64,000 nucleotides of DNA from Ovis canadensis (taxonomy: Eukaryota; Chordata; Mammalia; Artiodactyla; Bovidae), in contig NC_091251.1 of the NCBI RefSeq assembly GCF_042477335.2, forward strand, positions 31,884,501 through 31,948,500, in the 5' to 3' direction. The notes below the pieces were generated by a model, which saw only the letters and a program-made list of their open reading frames with translations, was not told the DNA's origin and made no database searches. The translations under genes were made by a program, and so were the position numbers. Shown piece by piece: positions 54,912 to 64,000 of this stretch. How positions within the stretch are numbered: the stretch's first letter is position 1; each line of letters opens with the position of its first letter.

Positions 54912-55055
54912 TATTTTTTTAAAATTTATTTCTTTGGCTGCTCTGGGTCTTAGCTACAACATGTGGGACCTAGTTCCCTGACCAGGGATTGAACCTGGGT
55001 CCCCTGCATTGAGAATGTGGAATCTTAGCCACTGGCCCACCACAGAAGTACCCTA
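54912..55055 (-). mobile_element. CHR-type SINE fragment
   Basis: Reversed: 'tttggctgctctgggtctta', 'gaccagggattgaacctggg' and 'ccactggcccaccacagaag'. Confidence 0.9.
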
Positions 55056-55263
55056 AAAACCATATTTAAATTTGCAAGTGAAACATGAGTTGTACAAATC
55101 TGTTTAAATATTTTAACCAAGTTAAGATAAACCATATTATTGCAGAAAATATTATAAAATCTTTTAATTTCACAATATAAAATTTTACCTCTTACACTGT
55201 AAATTTTCCTGTCTCTTAAAGGAATATCTAGGTTCATGCAGTGATAGGAAGAATTAGTGTCAT

Positions 55264-55543
55264 ACCCTGTATGCAAGACAGGAAAAAAGACACAGATGTG
55301 TATAACGGACTTTTGGACTCAGAGGGGGAGGGTGAGGGTGGGATGATTTGGGAGAATGGCATTCTAACATGTATACTATCATGTAAGAATTGAATCGCCA
55401 GTCTATGTCTGACGCAGGATACAGCATGCTTGGGGCTGGTGCATGGGGATGACCCAGAGAGATGTTATGGGGAGGGAGGTGAGAGGAGGGTTCATGTTTG
55501 GGAATGCATGTAAGAATTAAAGATTTTAAAATTAAAAAAAAAA
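55264..55543 (+). mobile_element. Artiodactyl L1 3' end with perfect 15-bp target duplication
   Basis: A 5'-truncated L1 of about 280 bp ending in an A-rich tail. It is flanked by aagaattagtgtcat at 55249-55263 and at 55544-55558. It shares the 'gcttggggctggtgcatgg' 3' UTR with the copy at 15013. The intact duplication suggests a fairly recent insertion. Confidence 0.95.
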
Positions 55544-55559
55544 AAGAATTAGTGTCATG

Positions 55560-56868
55560 TATCTATACTTAACATATATACTGTTTTAAAGGTAAAATAA
55601 AGTGCGATTAGTGAAAAATGTTCCTCAGCCGCCATGTGAAACTGTGTAAACCATACTGATTCATGAGTACCCACTAGACCACAAACTGGAGCACAGAATA
55701 AAGCATGAAAATGGACGCATGGCCCTCCTGGGAAACGGTGCTCCATCCTGCAAGAAACTACTACATTCATGCTATCTGAGAAAAAGGATTTGACAAGTTA
55801 ATTAATTTGTCTTTTTTTTTTCTTACTTAAGTGCTTCTGCCACTCAAATCTTCCTCTTATTCTGAAGCAGTGTCTGTCTCCGATGTTGCAGAGGCACAGC
55901 CCTGAAACCTCTGTGACAATCAGACATGGCTGCTCTTTGTGTCTAGGGCATAGGAAAGTGGTGTTTCCTGGGGCCCGAACTGTGTTACCTGCAGGCTGTG
56001 CTCTGCCCCCGTTGAGCACCAGATTCCAAGTGCTCCTTAATCCATTTATTTTTAGTGTATTTGTGATGTGTGGGAACTTCTAAAACAGGGCTTTGCAAAC
56101 TTTCTGTGGTACAGGATTGCTTTTTAATTTTCCAATCCAATCCAGACCAATTCTTTTGTAAAAAATCCAATAAAAATATATCACTAGAAAAATGAAGTAA
56201 AAAAAATCCATACAAAATACAGGGCTGAATTTCTACAGATTCAACAGACATGAAATTACTCTTGGTTTCTGTGTGTACCCATCAAGGATCAGTAACAGAC
56301 TGTGGACAGGCGCTGGTCCATGGACCACATTACTCAGAAAGTCAAGGGACTCCGGGTAGGAGCCACTCTTGCTTGAATCCTACCCTGCCGTCTTTTTCAG
56401 TCTCTGAGTGAGCTTTCCCCTAGGTTATGCAGCTCTCATTTCAGGCCTCCCAGTCATCTGTTCTGTCATTGTCCTGACATAGGTGCAAATATCCAAGGCC
56501 CCATCATTTCCATGAGCCTGCATAGCTCCTACTTCTCCCCAAGTCACCCCACATCAGTGTGTGAGGAAGGGCCTTGAGTGTTAAGCCTGGAGAGGGGCTT
56601 CCAAGTCAAGGACCACGCTGAGAGTGTGGTGTTGCCTTTGACACAACCAGGAACTCTCCTAGGCCTCTCCCCACATTGTTGGGATGAGGGTCAGGCTCAA
56701 GATGGCTTTTTTAGCCCCTTGAACTCAGGGAATGTGGCTACTTCTCTGCTCTGACAGGGCCAGAGGGCAGGAGCATTTTTGGAGCGGAGACTAGGCTATT
56801 TACCTGTCTTTACTCTTAGGGGCTGAGCCCAAAATTCGAGACTGGATTGTTTCAGGTATTGTGCCTGC
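55560..56868. other. Intergenic DNA, mostly unique
   Basis: No gene recognised. About 56085-56350 has wording reminiscent of an old non-autonomous DNA transposon (aaaacagggctttgcaaact and ggtccatggaccacattac), unclassified. Confidence 0.45.
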
Positions 56869-57128
56869 TACTGGCACCCCACTCCAGTACTCTTGCCTGG
56901 AAAATCCCATGGACGGAGGAGCCTGGTAAGCTGCAGTCCATGGGGTCGCTAAGAGTCGGACACGACGGAGCGACTTCACTTTGACTTTTCACTTTCATGC
57001 ATTGGAGAAAGAAATGGCAACCCACTCCAGTACTCTTGCCTAGAGAATCCCAGGGATGGGGGAGCCTGGTGGGCTGCTGTCTATGGGGTCGCACAGAGTT
57101 GGACATGAGTGAAGCGACTTAGCAGCAG
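56869..57128 (+). mobile_element. Bov-A2 dimeric SINE
   Basis: Two Bov-A units are joined by 'cactttcatgcattggag'. It ends 'gcgacttagcagcagcagag', the typical terminus. Confidence 0.95.
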
Positions 57129-57225
57129 CAGAGTAGTCAGGGCCCTACATCCAGGGCAAATGGTAACCCATGCCATAGGTAGCAGGAGATGTTTGGATAT
57201 GAGGTATTTATGAAGATCAGACCAT

Positions 57226-57400
57226 AAAGAGTCCACCTGTAATGCAGAAGACCCCGGTTTGATTCCTGGGTCAGTAAGATCCTCTGGAGAAGGAAACGGC
57301 CACCCACTCCAGGATTCTGGCCTGGAGAATTCCATGGACTGTATAGTCCATTGGGTCGCAAAGAGTCGGACACGACTGAATGACTTTCACTTTCATTTTC
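57226..57400 (+). mobile_element. Bov-tA SINE, 5' part worn
   Basis: 'gacccaggtttgattcctgg'-type box (57252-57270), 'ggccacccactccaggattc' and 'ggacacgactgaatgacttt'. Confidence 0.92.
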
Positions 57401-58170
57401 AGGATACTCTGGGTTTTCTCAGTGGAGGTAGGAACTTCCATTAGGCCTGGAGTCAAGAATTCAAAACCTGCTCCCAGAAATTCTACATGGGACAGATACA
57501 AGCCTCTAAAATCAGTCACATGTGTTTATCACCCACATATTGTTTTATGACCCAACTCAAATTTTCTGTTTGTCATTTAAGCTTCTCATAGATAATTTTT
57601 GCAGAGGACTTAGTTTTATTAGTTACCAACTACTGACTGTCCATCTAAACTTTCTCCTTTAATGTTTTAAAATTACAGAAGGAACTCGGAAATATACAAA
57701 ATGGAAGTCTATGTTCATCATCCCCACAGTCCTGTGCTCTTCAGTCCTCAATCCCATTCCCAAGAGTTAAGGTGTTTTTTTCTTTTTTACCAACTGTTAC
57801 TGGTATGTCCTTCCCAATTCCTGCCTACATACTTGCAAATACTGTCTCTTTATGCACCACTGGGGAAGCTCTGTAATGAGCAACCTACGGAGAGGCCCAA
57901 GTGGAGAGGACCTGAAGCCTCTGGCCAGCAGCCATGTAGGTGAGTTGAGACTCAGGTCTTCCAGCCCTCACCAAGTCTTCCACTGGGGCTGCAGTCTTGA
58001 CTGGCCAGGACCACTTTGAGAAATTCCTTAGAAACTGTGTGAGATCATAAATGTTAACTTGCTATGTTTTGAAGTTATGGGTTATACGGCAATATAATTA
58101 ACACAACTTTCATTTCTCTCCAATTCCTCTATCATTGTTTAGTTCCCTATGACAGCAAAACTCTTCAAAA
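57401..58170. other. Intergenic unique DNA
   Basis: No repeat or gene is recognised. Confidence 0.5.
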
Positions 58171-58176
58171 AAGTTG

Positions 58177-58258
58177 TATTGGGTTGGTCAAAAAGTTTGT
58201 TTGGGTGTTTCCATGAGAGAGCCCAGGAAAACCTGAAGGAACTTTTGGCCAACCCAGT
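58177..58258 (+). mobile_element. Mariner-type MITE hairpin (miR-2284/2285-like)
   Basis: TATTGGGTTGGTCAAAAAGT opens an inverted repeat closed by GAACTTTTGGCCAACCCAGT. The roughly 35-bp arms pair with a few mismatches around a loop of about 12 nt at 58212-58223. The ends match the TTGGGTTGGCCAAAAAGTTC termini of mariner-derived MITEs. The large bovine miR-2284/2285 family is known to arise from such hairpins. Confidence 0.85.
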
Positions 58259-58778
58259 GTCTACTTGTCATCTTCTTCTCCTCCCCAGCGCTTTTATCCC
58301 AGTCCTGTCTGTTCTAATGTGTTAGCTGGTAACTACCACCTGTGTGTCTAGGACAGGGCACTGCCATGTTCTGATTAGTCAGAATGTTCTCATGTGACGT
58401 GCCTGTTGCAGACCCTGAGCTGACGGGTCACATGCAAGACATTCATTAAGGAAGAGCTCCCAAGAGAGCTGGAGAAGGAGCTGGGCAAGAGCACAGGGAA
58501 GGGGAAGAGGTGAAGCAAGAGTGAAATCTCAGGCAAAGTCCCAGTCTTAGACTGATCCTGCTGGCTTTGGAGAAAATGACATCTTATAGTTTTGTTCTAC
58601 CTTCAGGCAAGAGAGCTGGGCTTTCATACTGCTAGCTGGTCATTGGATGGGCAACCCTACAGGACATCAACTCCCAGACTCTTTGGGCTATCTGCATATA
58701 CAGACAGAGTAACTCCATTAATCCAAGGGCAATTAAGGATCCAAGAGGAGGTGGGCAGAGTATAGGTAATGTTTTTTT
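58259..58778. other. Intergenic unique DNA
   Basis: No repeat or gene is recognised. Confidence 0.45.
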
Positions 58779-58950
58779 AGCAGTGCTTTATTTACTTATT
58801 TGCTTATGGCTGTGCTGGGTCTTGGTTGTGGTATATGGGCTTTGTTGCCCCACAGTATGTGGGATCTTAGTTCCCTGGCCTGGGATAGAACCCTTGTTCT
58901 CTGCATGGAAAGGCAGATTCTCAACCACTGGACCACCAGGGAAGTCTTTC
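58779..58950 (-). mobile_element. CHR-type SINE fragment
   Basis: Reversed: 'gctgtgctgggtcttggttg' and 'ctggaccaccagggaagtct'. Confidence 0.9.
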
Positions 58951-59487
58951 AGCAGTACTTCTTAAGCTTTAATGTGCACTCGACTCATCAGCAGTACTTG
59001 TTAAAATGCAAACTCCGGCTGGGGAAAATTTGAGATGGGGCTGAAATTCTGTGTTTGTAACAAGCTTCCAGATGTTCCTCAAGCTTTGAGTTGCAAGGGG
59101 CCACAGAACCATTCATGGGAACTTAATGTAATGGGAACTACTCCTTCAGTGAAAGAACATCAGGCACGTTCTGGGCATCTACTGCTGTGTATCAAGACAC
59201 CCCACTCCCCCGAAAAGAGTGATTTACTACTAATTTATTACTCTATGGGTTGATTTGGCGTAGCTCAGTGGGGCTCAGTGGACATGTCTCATGCAGTTGT
59301 AGTCAGATGTTCATTGGAGCTGTGTGGTTTTCTGTGTGGAATGTTCAGGAGGGTTTACTCATGTAGTTGGCAGCTGATGCAAAATGTTGTTAGGGAGCTC
59401 AAGTAGGGCTACTGATTATCACATCTCCCTGTGGCCTCTCTGTGTGGCCTGGACATCTCATAGCATGGTGGCTGTTCTAAAGTGTAC

Positions 59488-59722
59488 CCAGGGGACTTCC
59501 CTGGTGGATCAATGGTTAAGAATCCACCTTACAATGCAGGGGATTCAGGTATGATCCCTGGTAGGGGAACTAACATTCCACATGCCACAGAGCAACTAAG
59601 CCAGAGCTAGAACTACCGAGCCTGTGAGTCACAGCTAAAGAATTTGTGTAGCACAACGGAATGTCCTGTGTGCCGCAACTAAGACCCAATGCAGCCAAGT
59701 AAATAAACAAATATTTTTTAAA
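59488..59722 (+). mobile_element. CHR-type SINE
   Basis: 'ggggacttccctggtggatc' to 'gccgcaactaagacccaatg', then an A-rich tail that runs straight into a second SINE. Confidence 0.93.
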
Positions 59723-59726
59723 AGAT

Positions 59727-60030
59727 GGGGACTCCCTTCGTGGTCCAGTGGTTAGGAATCTGCCTGCCAATGCAGGGGACCTGGGTTCAATCCCTGGTCT
59801 TAGAAGATTCCACGTGCTGCAGAGCAACTAAGCCCGTGTGCCACAACTACTGAGCCTGTGTGCTGCAGCTGCGGAAGCCTGCACACCCTAGGGCCTGCGC
59901 TCTGCGACAAGAGAAGCCTCTGAAATGAGAAGCCTGCACACCGCAGCTAGAGAGTAGCCCTTGCTGCAACTAGAGAAAAGCCGGAGGGCAGCGATGAAGA
60001 CTCAGCACAGACATAAATGAATAAGTGAAA
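59727..60030 (+). mobile_element. CHR-type SINE, tandem neighbour
   Basis: 'ggactcccttcgtggtccag', 'gggttcaatccctggtctta', 'gccacaactactgagcctgt' and 'gagaagcctgcacaccgcag'. It is inserted next to the tail of the previous element. Confidence 0.93.
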
Positions 60031-60307
60031 GGTGTACCCAGGGTTTGTTTTCATGACGTGCAGACATGGAAATGACTGTCACAGAGGAAGACGTTTACAC
60101 GCACAGATCTCTAGAAACAGGAGGCATGTGTGCCATGCAGGGCCACATGAGGAAACACTGGGGTTGGTCAGGAGGTAAAAATCGGGGAGAAGAGAGCAGG
60201 ATCAGAGTCTTTATTAGGGTTTTCATGGGAAGGTATGGGCAAGACACGGTAGGCACAGTGAGTAAGTTTAGGATTAGATGATTCAAATATTATCTCGGTA
60301 GGCTCTG

Positions 60308-60598
60308 GCTATGGCTGCTGCTGCTGCTGCTGCTAAGTCGCTTCAGTCGTGTCCTACTCTGTGATCCCATAGATGGCAGCCCACCAGGCTCCACCGCCCC
60401 TGAGATTCTCCAGGCAAGAACACTGGAGTGGGTTGCCATTTCCTTATCCAATGCATGAAAGTGAAAGGTGAAAGTGAAGTCACTCAGTCGTGTCTGACTC
60501 TTCGCGACCCCATGGACAGCAGCCCACCAGGCTCCTCCTTCCATGGGATTTGCCAGGCAAGAGTACTGGAGTGGGGTGCCATTGCCTTCTCTTCTGGC
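60308..60598 (-). mobile_element. Bov-A2 dimeric SINE
   Basis: Reversed: (GCT)6, 'aagtcgcttcagtcgtgtcc', the linker 'ccaatgcatgaaagtgaaag' and a second unit ending 'gtggggtgccattgccttct'. Confidence 0.95.
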
Positions 60599-60718
60599 TA
60601 TGGGGTGGTGCTAAATTGTCTGGCACGTGGCCCTGGAGTGATTTAGGGCAGTGAGGATATTGGCTTAGTGTGCAAGAATATGCTAAAGGAAGTCTGGGCT
60701 CTAGATTTGTTGGAAAGA

Positions 60719-60930
60719 AAGAAAGAGAAATCACTCAGTTGTGGCCAACTCTTTGTGACCCCATGGACTGTAGCCTACCAGGCTCCTCTGTCCATGGGAT
60801 TTTCCAGGCAAGAGTACTGGAATGGGTTGCCATTTCCTTTTCCAGAGGATCTTCCTGACTCAGGGGTTGAATCTGTATTTCCCGGATTGCAGGAAGACAC
60901 TTCACTGTCTGAGCCACCAGGGAAGCCCAG
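60719..60930 (-). mobile_element. Bov-tA SINE
   Basis: Reversed: 'cactcagttgtggccaactc', 'gtactggaatgggttgccat' and 'ctgagccaccagggaagccc'. The words 'ctagatttgttgg' before it and 'cagatttgttggc' after it mark the target duplication. Confidence 0.94.
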
Positions 60931-62355
60931 ATTTGTTGGCTTTTGTATCAAATCACACTCATAAGGGAGGGTCTAGGAATGAATTAACCCTGGCAGGGAC
61001 ATTATTTCTAGGATCCAGGCCTCGAATGTCAGAGCATTAAGAATATGGAAAATAAGAAAATATAGTCAATAGCTCAGTTCTGAAAGGGATCTAAGAGGGA
61101 GCATTCCAGAGGCAGAAGGCAGAAGCTACTAGGCCAGTTAGAAGCTATGTCTAGAACTGATGCAATATCACTTTCCCTGGATTCTATTGGTTGAAACAAA
61201 TATTGAATAACTTAGAGTCAAAAAGGGATATAAATTCCACCTCCTGATAGGGGAGCGGCAGGGTTCCATCACAGAAGGACGGGTGATATTGCTGTGGCCA
61301 TCTTTGGAAAGTTCGATTGATCAGATATATGTCTTAATCAGTGTAAATATCCATACAAATATCTGACAACAGCCAACTTGGGGGATTCTGCAGGTAAAAT
61401 GATCTCACACCGAGACAGTTCAACGTATCAAGGCTTTGTATCCCCACCTATCTGAAGAGCAAGACGTTCAATTCTTCAAAATGTGTCCCTCCTCAGTGTT
61501 TTCAGTTTCCAGTAAAGCCCAAGTGAGCCTACAAACTCTTGCTCATCTCTGCCCCCTGCTGGTGAATCAGAAATTCAGGCACTCCCTACCAGCCACTGGC
61601 TCCCACCCTCATCATATCCTCCAAGTGACTCTAAGTTACAGGCTTAAATACAAGGTGAGCCCTTCTGAAGGGTTCAGAAATGAGACATGTATCTGGGGCT
61701 GCTCCAGTCCATTAGATATGTTTTTCTATCCTCTGTTAAGAGTGATACTTATTTTTTTTCCCCAGGGCAACAGGTGAGTACAATCAGATATTAAGACTCA
61801 GCTGGACTCTTCTGTCAGTAGTTTTCCGGCCCATCCCCGTGCAAACAGCCGTATTCAGTTACCTAAGTCAGACTGGCATGGCAATCCTGGCTTTCCCAGG
61901 TGGAAATGGGTGGGCAAGGCTTGAAGAAGAAAGGACGGATGTCGCTATTTCCTTTTCTCAAGGCATGTGGGAATGCAGCAAACACCCGTTCAGAATGTCC
62001 TGCGACTTCAGATTTTTAAGTTTACAGAAACTGCACTCAGGCAACTGAAGCCCCGGCCTCTTTTCCTGTAAAGATCTACTATTCCACTTTCTTTCTTTAG
62101 TCTGGGTCTCTTTTTCCTATGGTCTGATGAGGTCTGTGCAGCCCACTTCTAGGTGCAACAGCTCCTGCTAGGGTCTAAAGAAGGATCTCAGAGCAGTCTG
62201 GAAAGGAAGGCCCAGGTGGTTTTGGGAAGGTCCAGTGGCCAGAGTGACCACTCAGCTGCTCACTCATCCTCAGCCAGGCCTCAAACTGTGCTCCCTGTGG
62301 AGTTCTCACAGTCATTCACAAGGAAAAAAGATTTTATGTGGAAAAATGTGTTAGT
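60931..62355. other. Intergenic DNA with a candidate CTCF site, no gene
   Basis: About 1.4 kb without young repeats. The only feature picked out is the CTCF-like core at 61549-61562. Confidence 0.5.
61549..61562 (-). promoter_or_regulatory. CTCF-like core motif
   Basis: The minus strand reads CCAGCAGGGGGCAG, a full match to CCASYAGRKGGCRS. It lies in non-repeat DNA and faces the rightward motif at 45936, a convergent arrangement about 15.6 kb apart. Confidence 0.55.
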
Positions 62356-62361
62356 TACAAC

Positions 62362-63358
62362 TCCCCTCTGCCTCCTGAGAAACCTGTAGGTAGGTCAAGA
62401 AGCTACAGTTAGAATCATACGTAGAATAACAGACTAGTTCACAACTGGGAAAGGAGTATGTCAAGGCTGTATATTGTCACCCTGCTTATTTAATTTATAT
62501 GCAGAGTACATCATGTGAAACGCTGGACTGGAGGAAGCACAAGCTGAAATCAAGCTTGCCAGGAGAAATATCAACAACCTCAGATATGCAGATGACACCA
62601 CCCTAACAGCAGAAAGAGAAGAGGAACTAAAGAGCTCTTGATGAAAGTAAAAGAGGAGAGTGAAAAGCTGGCTTAAAACTCAACATTCAAAAAAACTGAT
62701 ATCATGGCATCCAGTCCTATTACTTCATGGCAAATAGATGGGGAAACAATGGAAACAGTGGCAGATTATATTTTCTTGGGCTCCAGTATTACCGTGGACA
62801 GTGACTGCAGCCATGAAATTAAAAGATGCTTGCTCCTTGGAAGAAAAGCTACGACAAATCTAGACAGTGTATTAAGCAGAGACATCACTTTGCTAACAAA
62901 GGTCTATATAGTCAAAGCTATGGTTTCTCCAGTAGTCATGTATGGATGTGAGAGGTGGACCATAAGGAAGGCTGAGTACTGAAGAACTGATGCTTTTGAA
63001 CTGTGGTACTGGAAAAGACTCTTGAGAGTCCCTTGGACAGCAAGGAGATCAAACCAGTCAATCCAAAAAAAAATCAACCCTGGATATTCATTGGAAGCAC
63101 TGATGCTGAAGCTGAAGCTCCAATACTTTGGATACCTGATGCAAACAGCCAACTCACTGGAAAAGACACTGATGCTGGGAAAGATTGAGGGTAGGAGGAG
63201 AGAGGGGTGATAGAAAATGAGATGGTTGGGTGGCATCACTGATTCACTGGACGTGAGTTTGAGCAAACTCTGGAAGAGAGTGAAGGACAGGGAAGCCTGG
63301 TGTGCTACAGTCCGTGGGGTCACAAAGAGTTGGACATGACTGAGCAACGGAACAACAA
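62362..63358 (+). mobile_element. BovB (RTE-type LINE) 3' third, decayed
   Basis: It begins 'cctctgcctcctgagaaacc' within RT. YADD codons lie at 62585-62596. Small deletions (for example near 62638 and 62873) and stops break the frame. The tail ends 'gactgagcaacggaacaaca' without an ACTGA run. Confidence 0.93.
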
Positions 63359-63785
63359 CTGTCTTCTGAAGAAGATGAAGCTCAAAGACTGTTGATTGGG
63401 GTCATGGGACAGAAACTCTGAAAATGGAAGCAAGACAAGAGAGTTATATGGGGTAGGTGGCAGGAGGAGAGGCTGGAGAAGAGTCGGGGAGGAGAATCAG
63501 CATGGTTGATAGAAACTTCGCAGGGAGAGAGAGATGTCTAATTGAAATTTCTGTCGCATTTGCAATGTGACACTCTACTCCGTCTTCCCTGCTGGAACTT
63601 CAGAGCAAAACGAGTTTCTTCCTTTAATGCATTGCGCGGTGGATTTTCTTTGGAGGAACAAAGAGGGTGGCTGGAGGGTTGGTGGGGTGGAGTGGAGGCT
63701 CCCGCCACAGAAATGCCAGGCCTAGGCTCAGGGCCACACGGAGCACTGGGCACCTCCACACTGTGTTCCAGTCTGGCCGTTCTCT
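63359..63785. other. Intergenic DNA, no gene recognised
   Basis: Unique DNA, G+C-richer from 63650 and with no convincing coding frame. Confidence 0.45.
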
Positions 63786-63789
63786 TCTT

Positions 63790-63973
63790 TTCAGGGGGCT
63801 GCGCTGGGTCTCTGTGGCTCGAGGACTCTTCATTATGGCTTTCTCTAGTTACGGTGTGTGGGTTTAGTTGCCCTGCAGCAGGTGGGATCTTAGTTCCCTG
63901 ATCAGAGATCGAACCTGGGTCCCCTGCATTGCAAAGTGGACTCTTATGCACTGGACCACCAGGGAAGACCCCT
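63790..63973 (-). mobile_element. CHR-type SINE
   Basis: Reversed: 'tttctctagttacggtgtgt', 'gatcgaacctgggtcccctg' and 'ctggaccaccagggaagacc'. Confidence 0.92.
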
Positions 63974-64000
63974 GACCTTTCCCTTCTTGACAGAAAAGAA

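Overview
The window looks like a piece of a ruminant nuclear genome, most simply cattle or a close bovine. The evidence is the repeat content: several BovB (RTE-type) LINE copies, dozens of Bov-A, Bov-A2 and tRNA-derived Bov-tA/CHR SINEs, artiodactyl L1 3' ends, and older mammalian repeats (MIR, L2, L1M, MER5A-like, MaLR-type LTRs). The exact species cannot be fixed from the sequence alone. There is no bacterial, phage or organelle content.

One protein-coding gene is clearly supported: ADPGK, ADP-dependent glucokinase, on the minus strand. All seven coding exons lie between 33796 (ATG) and 2613 (TAG). Every intron is GT-AG, and the joined exons give an uninterrupted frame of 1494 nt, or 497 residues plus stop. 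The 3' UTR probably ends near 1640, at an AATAAA on the minus strand. The promoter is a CpG island at about 33.44-34.02 kb with GC boxes, an ETS-type site and a TGACGTGG element.

Layout: 1-1640 is the 3' flank of ADPGK. 1641-33.8 kb is the gene, with introns holding two large 5'-truncated BovB copies (5.28-7.5 and 14.56-17.14 kb), a broken L1M (14.33-19.8 kb, with BovB inserted in it), and MIR, L2, LTR and SINE copies. 34.02-64 kb is upstream intergenic DNA in which I find no convincing protein-coding gene. It is densely packed with SINEs, L1 3' ends and three more BovB 3' fragments. It also holds an orphan GC-rich island (45.73-46.06 kb) with a CTCF-like core, a second CTCF-like core near 61.55 kb facing it, a mariner-type inverted-repeat hairpin (58.18-58.26 kb) resembling the source of bovine miR-2284/2285 genes, and a decayed block with protein-like stretches on the minus strand (43.8-44.5 kb).

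The strongest structural oddity is a perfect 141-bp duplication (16415-16555 and 17372-17512). One copy is spliced into the middle of a BovB element and looks like recent templated DNA insertion. I saw no wholly new biological system. The points worth following up are regulatory (the orphan island, CTCF pair and ER-stress-like element), the mariner hairpin, and the recent local duplication.
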